A stretch of DNA of 64,000 bases from Dromiciops gliroides (taxonomy: Eukaryota > Chordata > Mammalia > Microbiotheria > Microbiotheriidae): assembly GCF_019393635.1 (NCBI RefSeq), contig NC_057862.1, positions 91,826,159 to 91,890,158 of the forward strand. The letters run 5' to 3'. Within the stretch, counting starts at the first letter, position 1; each line of letters opens with the position of its first letter. A program made the position numbers and the translations under genes. The notes under the pieces are model-generated. The model saw nothing but the letters and a program-made list of their open reading frames with translations. It was not told the origin of the DNA and searched no databases. Shown here piece by piece: positions 12,101-21,240 of this stretch.

Positions 12101-15100
12101 TTGCTAAATTTAATTATTCAAGGGGCAGCTAGGTGGTGCAGTGGATAGAGCACCGGCCCTGAAGTCAGGAGGACCTGAGTTCAAATCTGGCCTCAGACGC
12201 TTAACAATTACTAGCTGTGTGACCCTGGGCAAGTCACTTAACCCCAATTGCCTCACCCCCCCCAAAAAAAAAGATAAATTTAATTATTCAACAGTATGCT
12301 GAGAAAGTAAAAAGAGATTCAGAAAACTCTTTACAGGAGTCACTAAAAAGCTTCATAAAATGGAAACAGTGCCCTAGAATGGAGAAGGGTAATATGCAGG
12401 GTAAACGATCTCTGCAGGGCCAGATGCCCACCTCTGATGACTGCCTCCAGGTCATCCTGTCTCTATCCTGTCTCTCTGTAGTTGTTTACTTGTTGCCTCT
12501 CCCATTAGACTGTGAGCCCCTCCAGGGCAGGGACTGTCTTCTGCCCTTTTTTTATCCCCAGTGCTTAGCACAGTGCCTGGCATATAGCAGGTGCTTAAGA
12601 GATGCTTGACAATGTCAAGTTTTGGGAGGCAATTAATTAGGACAAGGCAGGGAAATAGCAGGGCATGGAAATCACAAGCCAAGGAGAGAGAGATCTGGCC
12701 TTGGAGTCAAGAAGACCTGAGCTGGAATCCTGCCTCACATACTTACTAACTGTGTGTCCCTGGGCAAATCACTTAACTTTTCTCAGCCTTTTTTTCCATA
12801 TCTATAGACTAGGGATAATAACATTTACATCCCAGGACTGTTATGAGGATAACTTTGAAAATATGTTAGCTATTATTAGCTATTTATTATTCCACTTCAA
12901 AAAATTTAAATCCATTTTGGGGAAATGAGTCAAAGGACAACTCAGTGCACCTTGATTTAAAATAAAAAAAGTAAGTGTGAATCAGATCCTTGCAGTTTAT
13001 TTCGCATAAAAAATACTTGTTCTCTGCTAGTGTGGTGGACTCTGTGGTTCTCACAAGGCCAGGCCAGTGCCCTGGAAGAGATAAGTGTAGAATATAAGAA
13101 ATGTCATAATGGGAAGGGACCTTAAGAACCATCTCTACCAGTCATCTCATTTCACAGCCCAGAGAGATGAAGCTCTTGTGCCAAGGATCGCGCAAGTCAG
13201 AAAAGACAGAGACACGATGTGAAATCCAGTCTTTGGAATCCAAATCCAGTGTTCTTTCCACTAAACCGCTAATGTTTCCTATGTCAAATAACAGAGTAGA
13301 GTCAAGTTCATCACACATCTAAAACTAATCATATTATAACAGTGAATCTTCTAAATGTAATTGCTTGTAAAACACCATCAATCACTTAATTGGAACCCAA
13401 TTTAAATGAATCCCTTGAATAACCTGAAAATGTCTTCTATGGGACTTTTAAGAGAAAGAGGCAAGTAAGAGAACCAGGCTCTTGACAAAATAATCAAGCT
13501 CTGGGCTATACTGTGGAATACACATTCAGCCCAATCTCCTGCATTTTCAGGAGCTGCAGTATCACCCAAACAATGATGGCCCCAAGGAAGCCTGAAATTG
13601 GCTTCTTTGCTGCCGGGGCCTGTTATGCTGCATAGTGTAATTTCCTACAATCTTTACCTATTTGTAGATTAGCATTAAATATGAGTATCATACAGACCTG
13701 CACAGTATCCTAGTAAAGGCAGCATATTTCTCAGGGTTAAAATCTTTGGCAGTCAGAACAATAGAAAAATGAGTCACCTGTCCAAAAGAAAAGGAAAATT
13801 ATATTTTTTAAAACACTCTTTGATGGAAGGAATGTCCATAATATAATAAAAGAAAAAGACAGTAAGGCATTTAAAGAAGACAAAAACTGTAACTATTCTA
13901 CTGAATGTTTCTTATATTTAACATTCAAAAACTTCACTCTCTAAGAAAAGGCATCAACAAGGCTCACTAGGATACAACATAGTTACATCTAACTTCAACC
14001 ACTGTCAAGAAAGCAGACCTGATAATGTCAAGCAAAACCAAGATTTCATTATGACGTTTGCTAATATGACTACTTTTTATTTACTAAAACCATGAGACAT
14101 CAACCAAAATCCTTAAATGTTCTAAATGAAGCCTATAAATCCTTGCTGTACTTCAAATGGGAATATGCAAATGATTGTACTGTATCATTAAGCACACTTT
14201 GATAAGTTTCATGAGCCAGCATATTACTAGAACCATCTTCACCTGCTAATCTTTCTTCAAAGCTATAGTTCATCCATAATATGAAGTACAAATAAAATTC
14301 AGTTCTCCATTCAAAGTAAAGCATTCTAAATCCTAAAGAGATCAAAGAAAAAGAAAATATATGTGCAAAAATATTTGTAATAGCTCTCTATGTGGTGAAA
14401 AAGAACTGGAAACTAAGGGAATACCCAGCAATTGGGAAATGACTGAATAAATCATGGTATGTGAATGTAATGGTATACTGACTATTCTACCATTAAAAAT
14501 GAAGAGATGGTTTCAGAAAAACCCAGAAGACTTGTATGGACTGATGCAGAGCAAAGTGAGAACAACTTCTACAACAACATTATTGAGAAAAATAACTTTG
14601 AATGAACTGATGAATGTAATAACCAACTCCAATTCCAGGGGACAGATGATGAAGCACGCCATTTGCCACTTAACAGACAGATGATAGACTCGAGAAGCAG
14701 AATAAGATGTGCACTTGTGGACCCAGTCAATGGGGGTATTTATTTTGTTTGATTATGCATATTTGTTACAAGAGTTTTGCTTTTCTTATTTTTTTCCTAG
14801 TGGGCAAGAAAGAAGGGCAGCTAGGTGGCACAGTGGATAGATAACCAGCCTGGATTATGGAAGACTCATCCCCCTGAGTTCAAATCTGGCCTCAGACACT
14901 GAACTAGTTGTGTGACCCAAGGCAACTCACTTAACTCTGTTTGCCTCAGTTCCTCATCTGTAAAATGAGCTGGAGAAGAAAATGGCAAATCACTCCTTTA
15001 TCCTTTTCCATGAAAACCCCAAATGGGCTCACTTAGAGTCAGATATGACTGAACAGAAAAAGCAGGCAAGAGAGATGGGAGGGAGAAAATGCTTGAGAAA

Positions 15101-18100
15101 TGAAAAAATAAAATTTAATTTAAAAAAATTTTAATACAATTTCCCCCTCCAAAAAAAACAAGCAAAAATATAATATTTCCCCCAAAACCTATGGAAAATA
15201 TAACATAGCAGCTTCTAAACTATAAGAATAACCTGCCAGGGCAGCCTAGGTGGCGCAGTGGATAGAGCACCAGCCCTGGAGTCAGGAGTACCTGAGTTCA
15301 AATCCGGCCTCAGACACTTAACACTTACTAGCTATGTGACCCTGGGCAAGTCACTTAACCCCAATTGCCTCACTTAAAAAAAAAAAAAAAAAGAATAACC
15401 TGCCAAATTCTGCCCCTAGAGTCTGTGAACTTTTTAAAAATTTATTTTAGATAGTTAAATTTCAATATAATTGATTTCCCTAGTGATCCTAGGTATTTTA
15501 TTTTATATATTTAAAAACATTATCCTCAAAAAGACTCCAAAGGCTTCCCCAGATTGCCAAAGGGTTACATGATTTAAAAAAAAAAAAAAAGGTTAAGAAC
15601 CTCTATGCGAAACCTCACTATTTTCTAATTTGGCGAACATAATTATCTACATTTTTTAACCTGACAGATTTTACTTCAATTTGAAAGCAGGAATGAAATA
15701 CTTAATATGAACCTATTTAAGCCAATATCATAACTTCCTTTAAAAAAAGGGAGGGGGGCAGCTGGGTGGCGCAGTGGATGGAGCACCAGCCCTGGATTCA
15801 GGAGGACCTGAATTCAAATTCGACCTCAGACACTTGACACTTACTAGCTGTGTGACCCTGGGCAAGTCACTTAACCCCAATTGCCTCACTTTGAAAAAAG
15901 GGGGAGGGGGGCTTTAGAGATCTCAATCTATGGTTTTTACAGTGAAATTCCTTTATTTAAAGACACAAAAATTCATAATCTATAGCAATTGAATATGGCA
16001 GGGAGACAAGGTATTATAAAGTAATCTGTCCCTTTAGAGAAAGCATACCACTGTGGCAAAAGTAAAAAAAAAAACAAAAAAACCTGGGTTCAAATTCCAG
16101 GCTCAGACACTCATATGACTCCTGGGCAAGTCACATGACCTCTTTGGGCCTCAGTTTCCCTCATCTATAAAATAAGGGGGTTGGACTTGACCTCTAAGGT
16201 CCCCGCCAAAGCTAAATCAATGCTCCTTTCATCTTGGACTGACAGTCAACTTAAGGCAGGCAACTAACATTACTGCCTCTCAAAGAAGTAAGGTCTATAA
16301 TGACTATTTACTGTGTTTTCAATCTCTTTTATTGCAATTGTTGGCATTAAAATTTAAAAACAAAATATACTAAGTCATTTTGCAAATAGGAAAAGTGTGA
16401 AATATGAGGTTTTTTGTATTTGAAATAATGTCCAAATCTCATTATTTCTAAGAGAGAAATATACTTATTTATAGGATGATAACATTTCTACCTCCCTTAA
16501 AATAACTTTTGGTAACAGAAATGGAGAGGGGGAGAGGAGAATCACTAAACTTTAAATCAATGTTACTTTAATGACTTTTTTAAAAAAAGCCCTGATGAAT
16601 GCAATGACCAACCACAATTCCAGGGGACAGATGATGAAGCATGCCATTCACCTCTTGACCAGATAAAGAACTCAAGAAGCAGAGTACAATGTGCATTTGT
16701 GGGCCCAGTCAATGGGGGCATTTATTTTGCTTGATTATGCATATTTGTTACAAGGGTTCTGCTTTTCTCATTTTTCTTGATATAGAAGTTTAAATATAGA
16801 AGGTTATCTTGAAAAAGAAGAGAAAATGTGTAATAGAAAATGCTGACTATTTTTGAAACAGGCACAATGAACAATAGAATGATATGACTGGGGGGGTAGC
16901 TAGGGAGCACAGTGGATAAAGCATCAGCCCTGGATTCAGGAGGACCCGAGTTCAAATCCGACCTCAGACACTTGACACTTACTAGCTGTGTGACCCTGGG
17001 CAAGTCACATAATCCTCACTGCCCCACAAAAAATCAAAACAAAAACAAAATGATATGACTAATGGGGAAGGGGGAAAAGGGTGTAAGCATCCATATGTCT
17101 ACTATGTACCAGGCATTGTGCTAAGCACTTTACAATTATTATCTCATTTCATCCTCACAACAACCCTGGGAAGGAGATGTTATTATCCCCATTTCGCAAA
17201 TGAGTAGATTGAGGCAGAGAGGTTAAATGACTTGCCCAGGGTCACACAGCTACTAAGTATGTGACACTGGATTTGAACTAGTCTTCCTGACTCCAGGGCT
17301 TTCCAGGGCCCTCACTCTATTCACCATACCACCTAGCTGCCAAGGCAAACTCCATCTCTTGCAAATAAATGGTTTTCACATAAAAGTCCAGTGACCTCCA
17401 TTATATACAAGATATGTGACTCTGGACAAATCACTGAACCTTTCAATTCATTAAGAATGAAGTTACAGGGGCAGCTATGGTGGCGCAGTGGATAGAGCAC
17501 AGGCTCTGGAGTCAGGAGTACCTGAGTTCAAATCCGCCCTCAGACACTTAACACTTACTAGCTGTGTGACCCTGGGCAAAGTCACTAACCCCAATTGCCT
17601 CACTAAAAAAAAAAACAACAAAAAAAACCGAATGAAGTTACAAATCGGCTGCCCAGGTGCCTTAGAGAAGGAAACATACAATAAGAGTTCTTCACACAAA
17701 GAAATCACAGATTCAGACCAAAAAAGATAAACCTACTCATTATTATGATTCTTTCCTACTACATCCATAAGGTAACTCATTTCTTTGATCTGAAAGGTAG
17801 CAATATTTTTGTTGATAAAATATTTACTAGGTTTTATATTTACCCTTACTTATGAAGATAGAATATTGGATTTGAGGTCAGGAAGAATTGAGTTTAAAAC
17901 CTGCCTCAGATACTTACTACCTCTGTGACCCTAGCCAAGTCACCTAACCTGTCTGCCTCACTTTCCTCATCTCTAAAAGGGACAATAATAGCACCTACCA
18001 CTCACAAGGCTGTTGTAAGGTTCAAGAGAGACAATATTTGTAAAGTGCTGTGCAAATCTTAAAGCATTACAGAACAGCTAGCTATTATTATCATGATTAT

Positions 18101-21100
18101 TACAAGTAAACATAAAAGACTTGTGGGTCCTACCTGCTTTTCGATCTTACCTTTTTTAAAACAGAAGAATCTGGAACTTCAGTTGTAGTAACATAGAACC
18201 ATGATCTTCTATACTGGCCATACACAAAGGTGTGAAGCTGTTGATTTTCATCTGTCAGGCAGCATTTTCTCAAAAGCATGTCTCTTAATTCAGCTGTGGT
18301 GGAAGGATAACACCAGACCCACAGAGCATCTCCATTTGTATCTTTTTCTATGGTGGAAAGATGTTCACTGTGAGAATGTCAAACAGCATTAAGGAAGTGA
18401 ATAGATTGGTTTAATTAAGAGTAGTTACCTGAGTAGTCTCCTACCCAATGAGCACAGAAATCCTGAATATATAAGCAAGTCATTTCCGGCCTGGGTTTCA
18501 GTTTACCCATTGGTTAAAAAGGTTAGTTAGACTAGGTGCTTTCTAAGGGTCTTTTTCCAGCTCTGACAGTCAATGGTTTTATTTAAAAGCATCCATTCAG
18601 AACTGAATATTCTCAACAATACAATGATCCAAGACAATCCCAAAGGACTATTGATGAAACATACTATCCACCAAAGAAAAACTGATATTGATGGAACAGA
18701 CTGAAGCATGCTATTTTTCAATTTCATTTTTTTTCATTTTTAATCAAGTTTTCTTTGTACAAAATGACAAATATGGTAATGTTTTACATAATCATACATG
18801 TATAATCCATATCTGATTGCTGCCACCTCAGGAAGGTTATGGGGAGGGAGGAAGGAGAGATAAAAATTGAAATCCAAAGTATAAATATTTTTATTAACAT
18901 TTTAAACATTTTCATTACACTTTTTTACATTTAAAAAATAAATCTTTTTTTAACGCATCCATTCATAGATCTATTATTAAAGTGACATTTTATAAAAATC
19001 TATATTCTGGAATTCCAGTATTTGCCATGTGTTTCCCCCCCTCCTCCAAGTTACATTTGATGTCCTGTACTTCATTTGAAGAGTTGGGGGGTTTTTGTGG
19101 TTTTTTTTTTTTAATCAATAATTATTCTAAGTTCCCATCTAAATGTAAGGGTCCCTTCTTAGGATCATAGATTCAGAGACAGAAGGCACTTCGGAGGTCA
19201 CCTAGTCCAACCATCTCATTTTACAGAAATGAGATGCGGAGAAGTTAAATGATTTGCCTTCAAAACTCATAGATAATAAATGGCAGTCAGGATAAGAATC
19301 TAGTTCCCCTAACTCCAAATTAAGCATACCTTCCAATGTACCTCGCCTACAATTTATCATTTTTTTTTCAAGACAGTATAAAAACTGATTCTGTCCCTGC
19401 ACTTAAAAATAGTATGAAGAAGCAGCAAAACATTTTGTAAAATTCTTGATACAGAAGAAAAATAATAAATAGGTAAATTTATTTTTAAATTAATTTTTAC
19501 TTTCAGGTATGTCAATAAATAATAAAAGATTCCTATAGTCAGCATACTGAATCACATTCATATTTCAGTAACAAATCAAACAACTTCATACTAAAACTGC
19601 AATCAAGGAAATACCATATATCCATAATAAAAACTTCAGGGATGTATGAAATATAAAACTTCTTGCATATATGCAAGAAAAAAAGGCTTCAAGATGATCC
19701 CCCAAATCAACTTTTAATTTGGTTGTGTGCCTACTTTGATAAATGTCTTCAGTTACAACCAGATTTCAACACATGCTAGCTACACTGTACTTAACTTGAG
19801 AAATCAATTTATGGAATCTAATGGATGTGGGTTTCAGTTAGAAAGTTCACAGTAAGGGGGCAGCTAGGTGGCAGTTGGATTCAGGAGGTCCTGAGTTCAA
19901 ATTTGACCTCAGACATTTGACACTTACTATGGTGTGTGACCCTGGGCAAGTCACTTAAACCCTCATTGCCCAGCAATAAATTTTTTTTAAAAAGTTCACA
20001 GTAAGCAAGGGGGAAACCATTCAATTCCATCCTTCGGCACCCCAGTCCACTCCCCACCCCCCAAATAAGAAAGAGAGCCATCAATATCCTCGGGTTCAGA
20101 AGACTTGAGATCAAAGTACTGGCTTAGTCCCTTTATAGCCATGTGACTAGTTTCTTCCTCTATAACACGGGGATGATATTTGCCAATACCCACTTCACTG
20201 GGCTGGACTTAGGGAAATCACCTTTGTAAAGAACTATGCAAATGCGGATTAGTAATAATAATACCAACAAGAAGGAAAATATTTTCAACTTGACTACTAA
20301 TACAACTCAGTAAATAACTTCCATTTAAACTAGAAAGATTTTTTTTTGAGGGGAATCTGCAGGAATAAGAGTTTTAAAATCTCAGCTGTGACAAGTTGAC
20401 AAGCAGGTTGCAGAAAATCCCATTCATTCATACCTAATATATATATATATAATAGTTTATAACAATATAAATTACAATAATACTAGCACCTAAAATGGGG
20501 GTGGGGAGGTTTTTCCTACCATACATATGATTCTTACGCAGAAAAGACTGTTCTTTTTTGAGCAAGGGTGGGGGTGGGGGGAGATGGGGAAGGAGGGGAA
20601 GAGGAAGGCTTTAGCATTCTAAATACTAAGGAAGAGAAATGACCAGTGACTGCAGGCGCAGAAAAACACATTCATTCAATCTAAGTCCGGGCACAGACCT
20701 CAGATGAAAGGGGGGAGGGGGCCCTTCCCAACCAATGACACAAATTCCTCCTAATTAAATCTTTGCTGGATGTGACCACCTCCCCTGAAGACAGACACAA
20801 GGCCCAGCGATCTCAAAGCACTTAAAGGACCCAGGTCCTTCCAAATGCCCAATTCCTCTCGCACGGGTCCCTCACCGCGGGGGAAAGGGCAGCAGAGGGA
20901 CAGAGCCGGCGGGGGGAGAGGGGGAAAGGGAAGGAGGGGGAGGGTAGAACACCAGGCCTCGGGGGGTGCAGGGGGGTTCCCTGGAGAGGGGCGGGGGGGC
21001 GGGGGCTTCCTCCCCCAGGGCACCCTCGCTAGGAGGGCAGGGGGATCGGGGACCCTGGGGAGGAGAAGGGGAGGAGAGGGGTGCGGGGCCCGCTGCGGGC

Positions 21101-21173
21101 GGGTCGCGCGGCGCTCACCGATCAGACCCACTCCCAGCATCAGCTGAGTCTCCGCCGCCTCCGCCGCGGCCAT
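63..21173 (-). CDS. DENND10: DENND10 (FAM45A), exons 1-6 of a gene running off the left edge
   Basis: DENND10 is a compact DENN-domain protein reported to act in late-endosome and multivesicular-body homeostasis and linked to Rab27; that role is family knowledge. Seen here: six minus-strand exons at 21119-21173, 18151-18347, 13698-13777, 10976-11124, 9725-9836 and 63-163, with phases that join without a stop. Every intron has an AG acceptor and a GT donor. The joined product starts [18 protein letters not shown] and includes [57 protein letters not shown] and [12 protein letters not shown], matching the mammalian protein as I remember it almost residue for residue. It covers codons 1 to about 232 of about 357, so the C-terminal third lies left of position 1. 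Introns 1 to 5 are 2771, 4373, 2573, 1139 and 9561 bp. Promoter: CpG island at 20840-21240. The gene is head-to-head with EIF3A. Confidence 0.96.
164..855. other. DENND10 intron 5, repeat-poor right of exon 6
   Basis: About 690 bp with short C and T runs but no repeat or exon I recognise. Confidence 0.5.
856..1016 (-). repeat. SINE (WSINE1-like), full length
   Basis: Complete antisense copy with a T-rich (reversed A) tail. It is bounded by a perfect 17-bp target-site duplication, GAAATTAACAGATTTTT, at 839-855 and 1017-1033. Confidence 0.92.
1183..1705 (+). mobile_element. 5'-truncated young L1 3' end with short 3' transduction
   Basis: L1 3' untranslated region ending in an A run near 1668-1678, then about 20 bases of non-L1 sequence and a second A run. 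It is bounded by a perfect 12-bp duplication, AAAGTATACTAC, at 1171-1182 and 1706-1717. The target TTTT/AAAG is a canonical L1 endonuclease site. It contains a TA/TG microsatellite at 1455-1540. The first 87 bases match the L1 at the right end of the window with one mismatch. Confidence 0.88.
1455..1540. repeat. (TA/TG)n microsatellite
   Basis: Alternating TATATG and GATATA units inside the L1 3' UTR. Confidence 0.85.
2000..2577 (+). repeat. Long marsupial LINE-like repeat (unnamed), with nested SINE
   Basis: It contains a tract of the form 'cacctaccatgtgccaggca ... aggagc ... ggaaaggccttgggaagg' that recurs near 49.2, 54.7 and 59.4 kb. A SINE interrupts it at 2390-2540. Its class is not resolved; L2/L3-like affinity is possible. 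Confidence 0.55.
2390..2540 (-). repeat. SINE (WSINE1-like), full length
   Basis: Antisense copy bounded by the 12-bp duplication CAAAGGAAATTT at 2378-2389 and 2541-2552. Confidence 0.92.
2580..2742 (+). repeat. MIR remnant
   Basis: Diverged MIR-like core (tcaggaaaactgagttc ... gaagcaagttactttccgtctct). Confidence 0.5.
2752..2899 (+). repeat. SINE (WSINE1-like), full length
   Basis: Sense copy bounded by the 10-11-bp duplication TTTACCCAAAG at 2742-2752 and 2900-2910. Confidence 0.92.
3248..3298 (-). mobile_element. Tiny L1 3'-end insertion
   Basis: About 45 bases of antisense L1 3' terminus with a T-rich start. It is flanked by repeats of cacccatccttt, indicating a very short retrotransposition product. 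Confidence 0.65.
3311..3466 (-). repeat. SINE (WSINE1-like), full length
   Basis: Antisense copy with a (TTTG)n start. Flanks share cacccatcctttt, the same target word used by the neighbouring L1 scrap. Confidence 0.88.
3718..3963 (+). repeat. Long MIR/CORE-type SINE with 3' extension
   Basis: The SINE head is followed by a MIR-like 'cctcatctgtaaaatgagct' core and a distinct 3' part (gaaggaaatggcaaac ... ccaaatgcggtcacagag ... aacaatgacaac). The same long form occurs at 14815 and 49818. Confidence 0.8.
5779..5945 (+). repeat. SINE (WSINE1-like), full length, CCCCGC-tail subfamily
   Basis: Sense copy bounded by the duplication AAGAATCAATGGACT at 5764-5778 and about 5947-5961. It carries the GGATAAAGC / GACACTTAC / CATTGCCCCGC variant set. 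Confidence 0.92.
6438..6630 (+). mobile_element. L2-type LINE 3' end
   Basis: Typical terminus: attagactggagctccttga, cttagcactaagcacagtgc, cacatagtaaggccttaata, then the tgactgactgac tail. Nested in the HAL1-like element. Confidence 0.75.
7147..7303 (+). repeat. SINE (WSINE1-like), full length
   Basis: Sense copy of the CAATTGCCTCAC-tail subfamily with an A15 tail. Confidence 0.9.
7353..7860 (+). mobile_element. L1 ORF2 C-terminus and 3' UTR fragment
   Basis: From 7383 it follows the L1 ORF2 end (gtggcaaagaactggaaatt, ccatcaattgaagaatggct, atggaataatattgtgct). Its left junction carries a 28-base word copied from 1813-1840. Decayed by frameshifts and stops. Confidence 0.8.
7861..8264. other. 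AT-rich intron 5 DNA
   Basis: About 400 bp, very AT-rich, without a recognisable repeat or exon. Confidence 0.5.
8265..8440 (+). mobile_element. L1 3' UTR terminus
   Basis: Matches the L1 3' end (acatgtatcaaattgcttgc, G-rich ggagggagggag, ttggaactcaaagttt, aaaaataaaatact). Confidence 0.8.
8574..8759 (-). repeat. SINE (WSINE1-like) with 24-base G run
   Basis: Antisense copy bounded by AAATGTTAATTTCTT at 8559-8573 and 8760-8774. The tail junction contains a run of about 24 G (8609-8632), an expansion of the CCCC in the sense ATTGCCCC. Confidence 0.9.
8962..9372 (+). repeat. Probable solo LTR of an endogenous retrovirus
   Basis: Starts TGTGG and ends CCACA. A TATA-like ATATAAAAT lies near 9231 and an AATAAA signal near 9318, in the right order for U3-R-U5. 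No clear target-site duplication is seen and no internal retroviral sequence is attached. Confidence 0.6.
9546..9699 (+). repeat. SINE (WSINE1-like) abutting DENND10 exon 5
   Basis: Sense copy (antisense to DENND10) with an (AAAC)n tail. It is bounded by AAATGTTAAATTATG at 9531-9545 and 9700-9714. The right duplication ends 10 bases from exon 5. Confidence 0.92.
9725..9836 (-). CDS. DENND10: DENND10 exon 5
   Basis: This 112-base exon has an AAAG acceptor after a poly-T run and a CAAG|GTATTG donor. It reads [20 protein letters not shown] followed by [16 protein letters not shown] and two bases of Arg-198; this is the central DENN core. A SINE target-site duplication begins only 10 bases downstream of the exon end, so the donor sits almost at the edge of a retroposon. 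Confidence 0.95.
10208..10372 (+). repeat. SINE (WSINE1-like)
   Basis: Sense copy of the CAATTGCCTCAC-tail subfamily in DENND10 intron 4. Confidence 0.9.
10453..10615 (+). repeat. SINE (WSINE1-like)
   Basis: Sense copy in intron 4 with AAATATCAC flanking both ends. Confidence 0.9.
10620..10975. other. DENND10 intron 4, unique part
   Basis: About 350 bp between a SINE and the exon 4 donor; nothing recognisable. Confidence 0.5.
10976..11124 (-). CDS. DENND10: DENND10 exon 4
   Basis: This 149-base exon has an AATAG acceptor preceded by a pyrimidine tract and an AAAG|GTAAGC donor. It encodes codons 112-160, beginning [20 protein letters not shown] and containing [20 protein letters not shown], then one base of the Asp-161 codon. 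This segment is essentially identical to the mammalian protein and was the first anchor for the gene. Confidence 0.97.
11400..11690 (+). mobile_element. L2 LINE fragment
   Basis: Old L2-like sequence (cttcagggcccagtgtaaat, ttcacctctacttgaaac, tatgtcttaacc). The rest of intron 3 to 12100 shows nothing clear. Confidence 0.55.
12121..12272 (+). repeat. SINE (WSINE1-like), full length
   Basis: Sense copy flanked by AATTTAATTATTCA on both sides. Confidence 0.92.
12445..12612 (+). mobile_element. L2-type LINE 3' end
   Basis: Terminus with ttagactgtgagcccctcca, gtgcttagcacagtgcctgg and gcaggtgcttaaga. Confidence 0.75.
12680..12890 (+). repeat. MIR
   Basis: Full MIR order: tctggccttggagtcaagaa, gtgtccctgggcaaatcact, tagggataataacattta, then ttatgaggat. 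Confidence 0.75.
13080..13270 (-). repeat. MIR/LINE-related remnant
   Basis: Diverged 'gggaagggaccttaagaacc ... ccagagagatgaagct' repeat. Related copies lie at 19165 and 53600. Confidence 0.45.
13698..13777 (-). CDS. DENND10: DENND10 exon 3
   Basis: This 80-base exon has a CAG acceptor and a CAG|GTCTGT donor. It reads [18 protein letters not shown], then AAFTRILC and two bases of Arg-111. The phase joins exactly with exon 2 (phase 0) and exon 4 (which supplies the final A of the Arg codon). Confidence 0.95.
13778..14340. other. DENND10 intron 2, AT-rich unique part
   Basis: About 560 bp right of exon 3 with no repeat or exon that I recognise. Confidence 0.5.
14343..15125 (+). mobile_element. 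L1 3' end split by a long SINE
   Basis: ORF2 C-terminal remnant (aaatatttgtaatagctctc, ggtatactgactattctacc) and a 3' UTR with ttccaggggacagatgatga. It resumes after the SINE at about 15060 with ggagggagaaaatgcttgag and aaaaaataaaat. Confidence 0.75.
14815..15060 (+). repeat. Long MIR/CORE-type SINE
   Basis: Same long form as at 3718: SINE head, cctcatctgtaaaatgagct core, and a gaaaatggcaaatcactcc ... ccaaatgggctcactta ... tgactgaac tail. Inserted in an L1 3' UTR. Confidence 0.82.
15239..15391 (+). repeat. SINE (WSINE1-like), full length
   Basis: Sense copy flanked by AGAATAACCTGCCA on both sides. Confidence 0.92.
15757..15900 (+). repeat. SINE (WSINE1-like)
   Basis: Sense copy of the CAATTGCCTCAC-tail subfamily between G-rich flanks. 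Confidence 0.9.
16040..16235 (+). repeat. MIR-type remnant
   Basis: gggttcaaattccaggctca, gggcaagtcacatgacctct, tcagtttccctcatctata, interrupted by an A run. Confidence 0.65.
16590..16790 (+). mobile_element. L1 3' UTR fragment
   Basis: Same 3' UTR type as at 14590: atgaatgcaatgaccaacca, ttccaggggacagatgatga, tcaatgggggcatttatttt. Confidence 0.8.
16891..17048 (+). repeat. SINE (WSINE1-like), full length
   Basis: Sense copy flanked by AATGATATGACT at 16879-16890 and 17049-17060. Confidence 0.92.
17090..17342 (-). repeat. MIR3/MIR-type, antisense
   Basis: Long antisense copy: gtaccaggcattgtgctaag, ttatctcatttcatcctcac, ttgcccagggtcacacagct, ending taccacctagctgcc. Confidence 0.8.
17468..17628 (+). 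repeat. SINE (WSINE1-like), full length
   Basis: Sense copy flanked by AATGAAGTTACA on both sides. Confidence 0.92.
17860..18095 (+). repeat. MIR
   Basis: Near-complete MIR ending about 55 bases before the DENND10 exon 2 donor side: ttggatttgaggtcaggaag, tctgtgaccctagccaagtc, ttcctcatctctaaaag, gtaaagtgctgtgcaaatct. Confidence 0.8.
18151..18347 (-). CDS. DENND10: DENND10 exon 2
   Basis: This 197-base exon runs from a TAG acceptor (18349-18348) to an AAG|GTAAG donor (18151/18150). It completes the split Glu codon and reads [20 protein letters not shown], followed by the [11 protein letters not shown] and [18 protein letters not shown] stretches of the upstream DENN region, with no stop. It ends in phase 0 at Leu-Lys-Lys (codon 84). 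Differences from the remembered human protein are conservative. Confidence 0.95.
18590..18890 (+). mobile_element. L1 3' UTR fragment
   Basis: tattctcaacaatacaatga, ttgatgaaacatactatcca, acatgtataatccatatctg and a G-rich tract. Diverged. Confidence 0.7.
19165..19350 (-). repeat. MIR/LINE-related remnant
   Basis: cattttacagaaatgagatg, agttaaatgatttgcctt; antisense MIR-like. Confidence 0.5.
19856..19990 (+). repeat. SINE (WSINE1-like) with internal deletion
   Basis: Sense copy lacking about 20 bases of the head (ggtggc joined to agttggattcagg). Flanked by AAGTTCACAGTAAG on both sides. Confidence 0.9.
20006..20839. other. DENND10 intron 1, repeat-poor
   Basis: No element recognised apart from a short (TA)n at about 20440 and G-rich patches towards the CpG island. 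Confidence 0.5.
21119..21173 (-). CDS. DENND10: DENND10 exon 1 (coding part)
   Basis: The ATG at 21173-21171 begins [18 protein letters not shown] and is followed by one base (G) of a split Glu codon. The donor GTGAG follows directly at 21118. The start is chosen because it matches the known N-terminus and lies inside the CpG island. A second in-frame Met at codon 12 is unlikely to be used. The exon has 55 coding bases and ends in phase 1. The 5' UTR continues to the right into GC-box-rich sequence; its cap site is not determined. Confidence 0.95.
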
Positions 21174-21240
21174 GTTTCCCCGCCGCCTCCGCCCGCAGAG
21201 TCGGAGCCCCGCCCCGCCGAGGGCCCCGCCCCCGCCCTTC
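21174..21240 (-). promoter_or_regulatory. DENND10: DENND10 proximal promoter with GC boxes
   Basis: Sequence immediately upstream of the DENND10 ATG carries at least two Sp1-type GC boxes and no TATA box, typical of a housekeeping CpG-island promoter. It passes directly into the homopyrimidine tract. Confidence 0.55.

Larger units (their letters stand above)
20840..21240. other. CpG island of DENND10
   Basis: GC-rich, CpG-rich DNA spanning the start of intron 1, exon 1 and the 5' UTR. GC boxes (CCCCGCCCC types) lie at 21205-21235. The plus strand is strongly G-rich left of exon 1. Long open frames on both strands here are compositional. Confidence 0.85.
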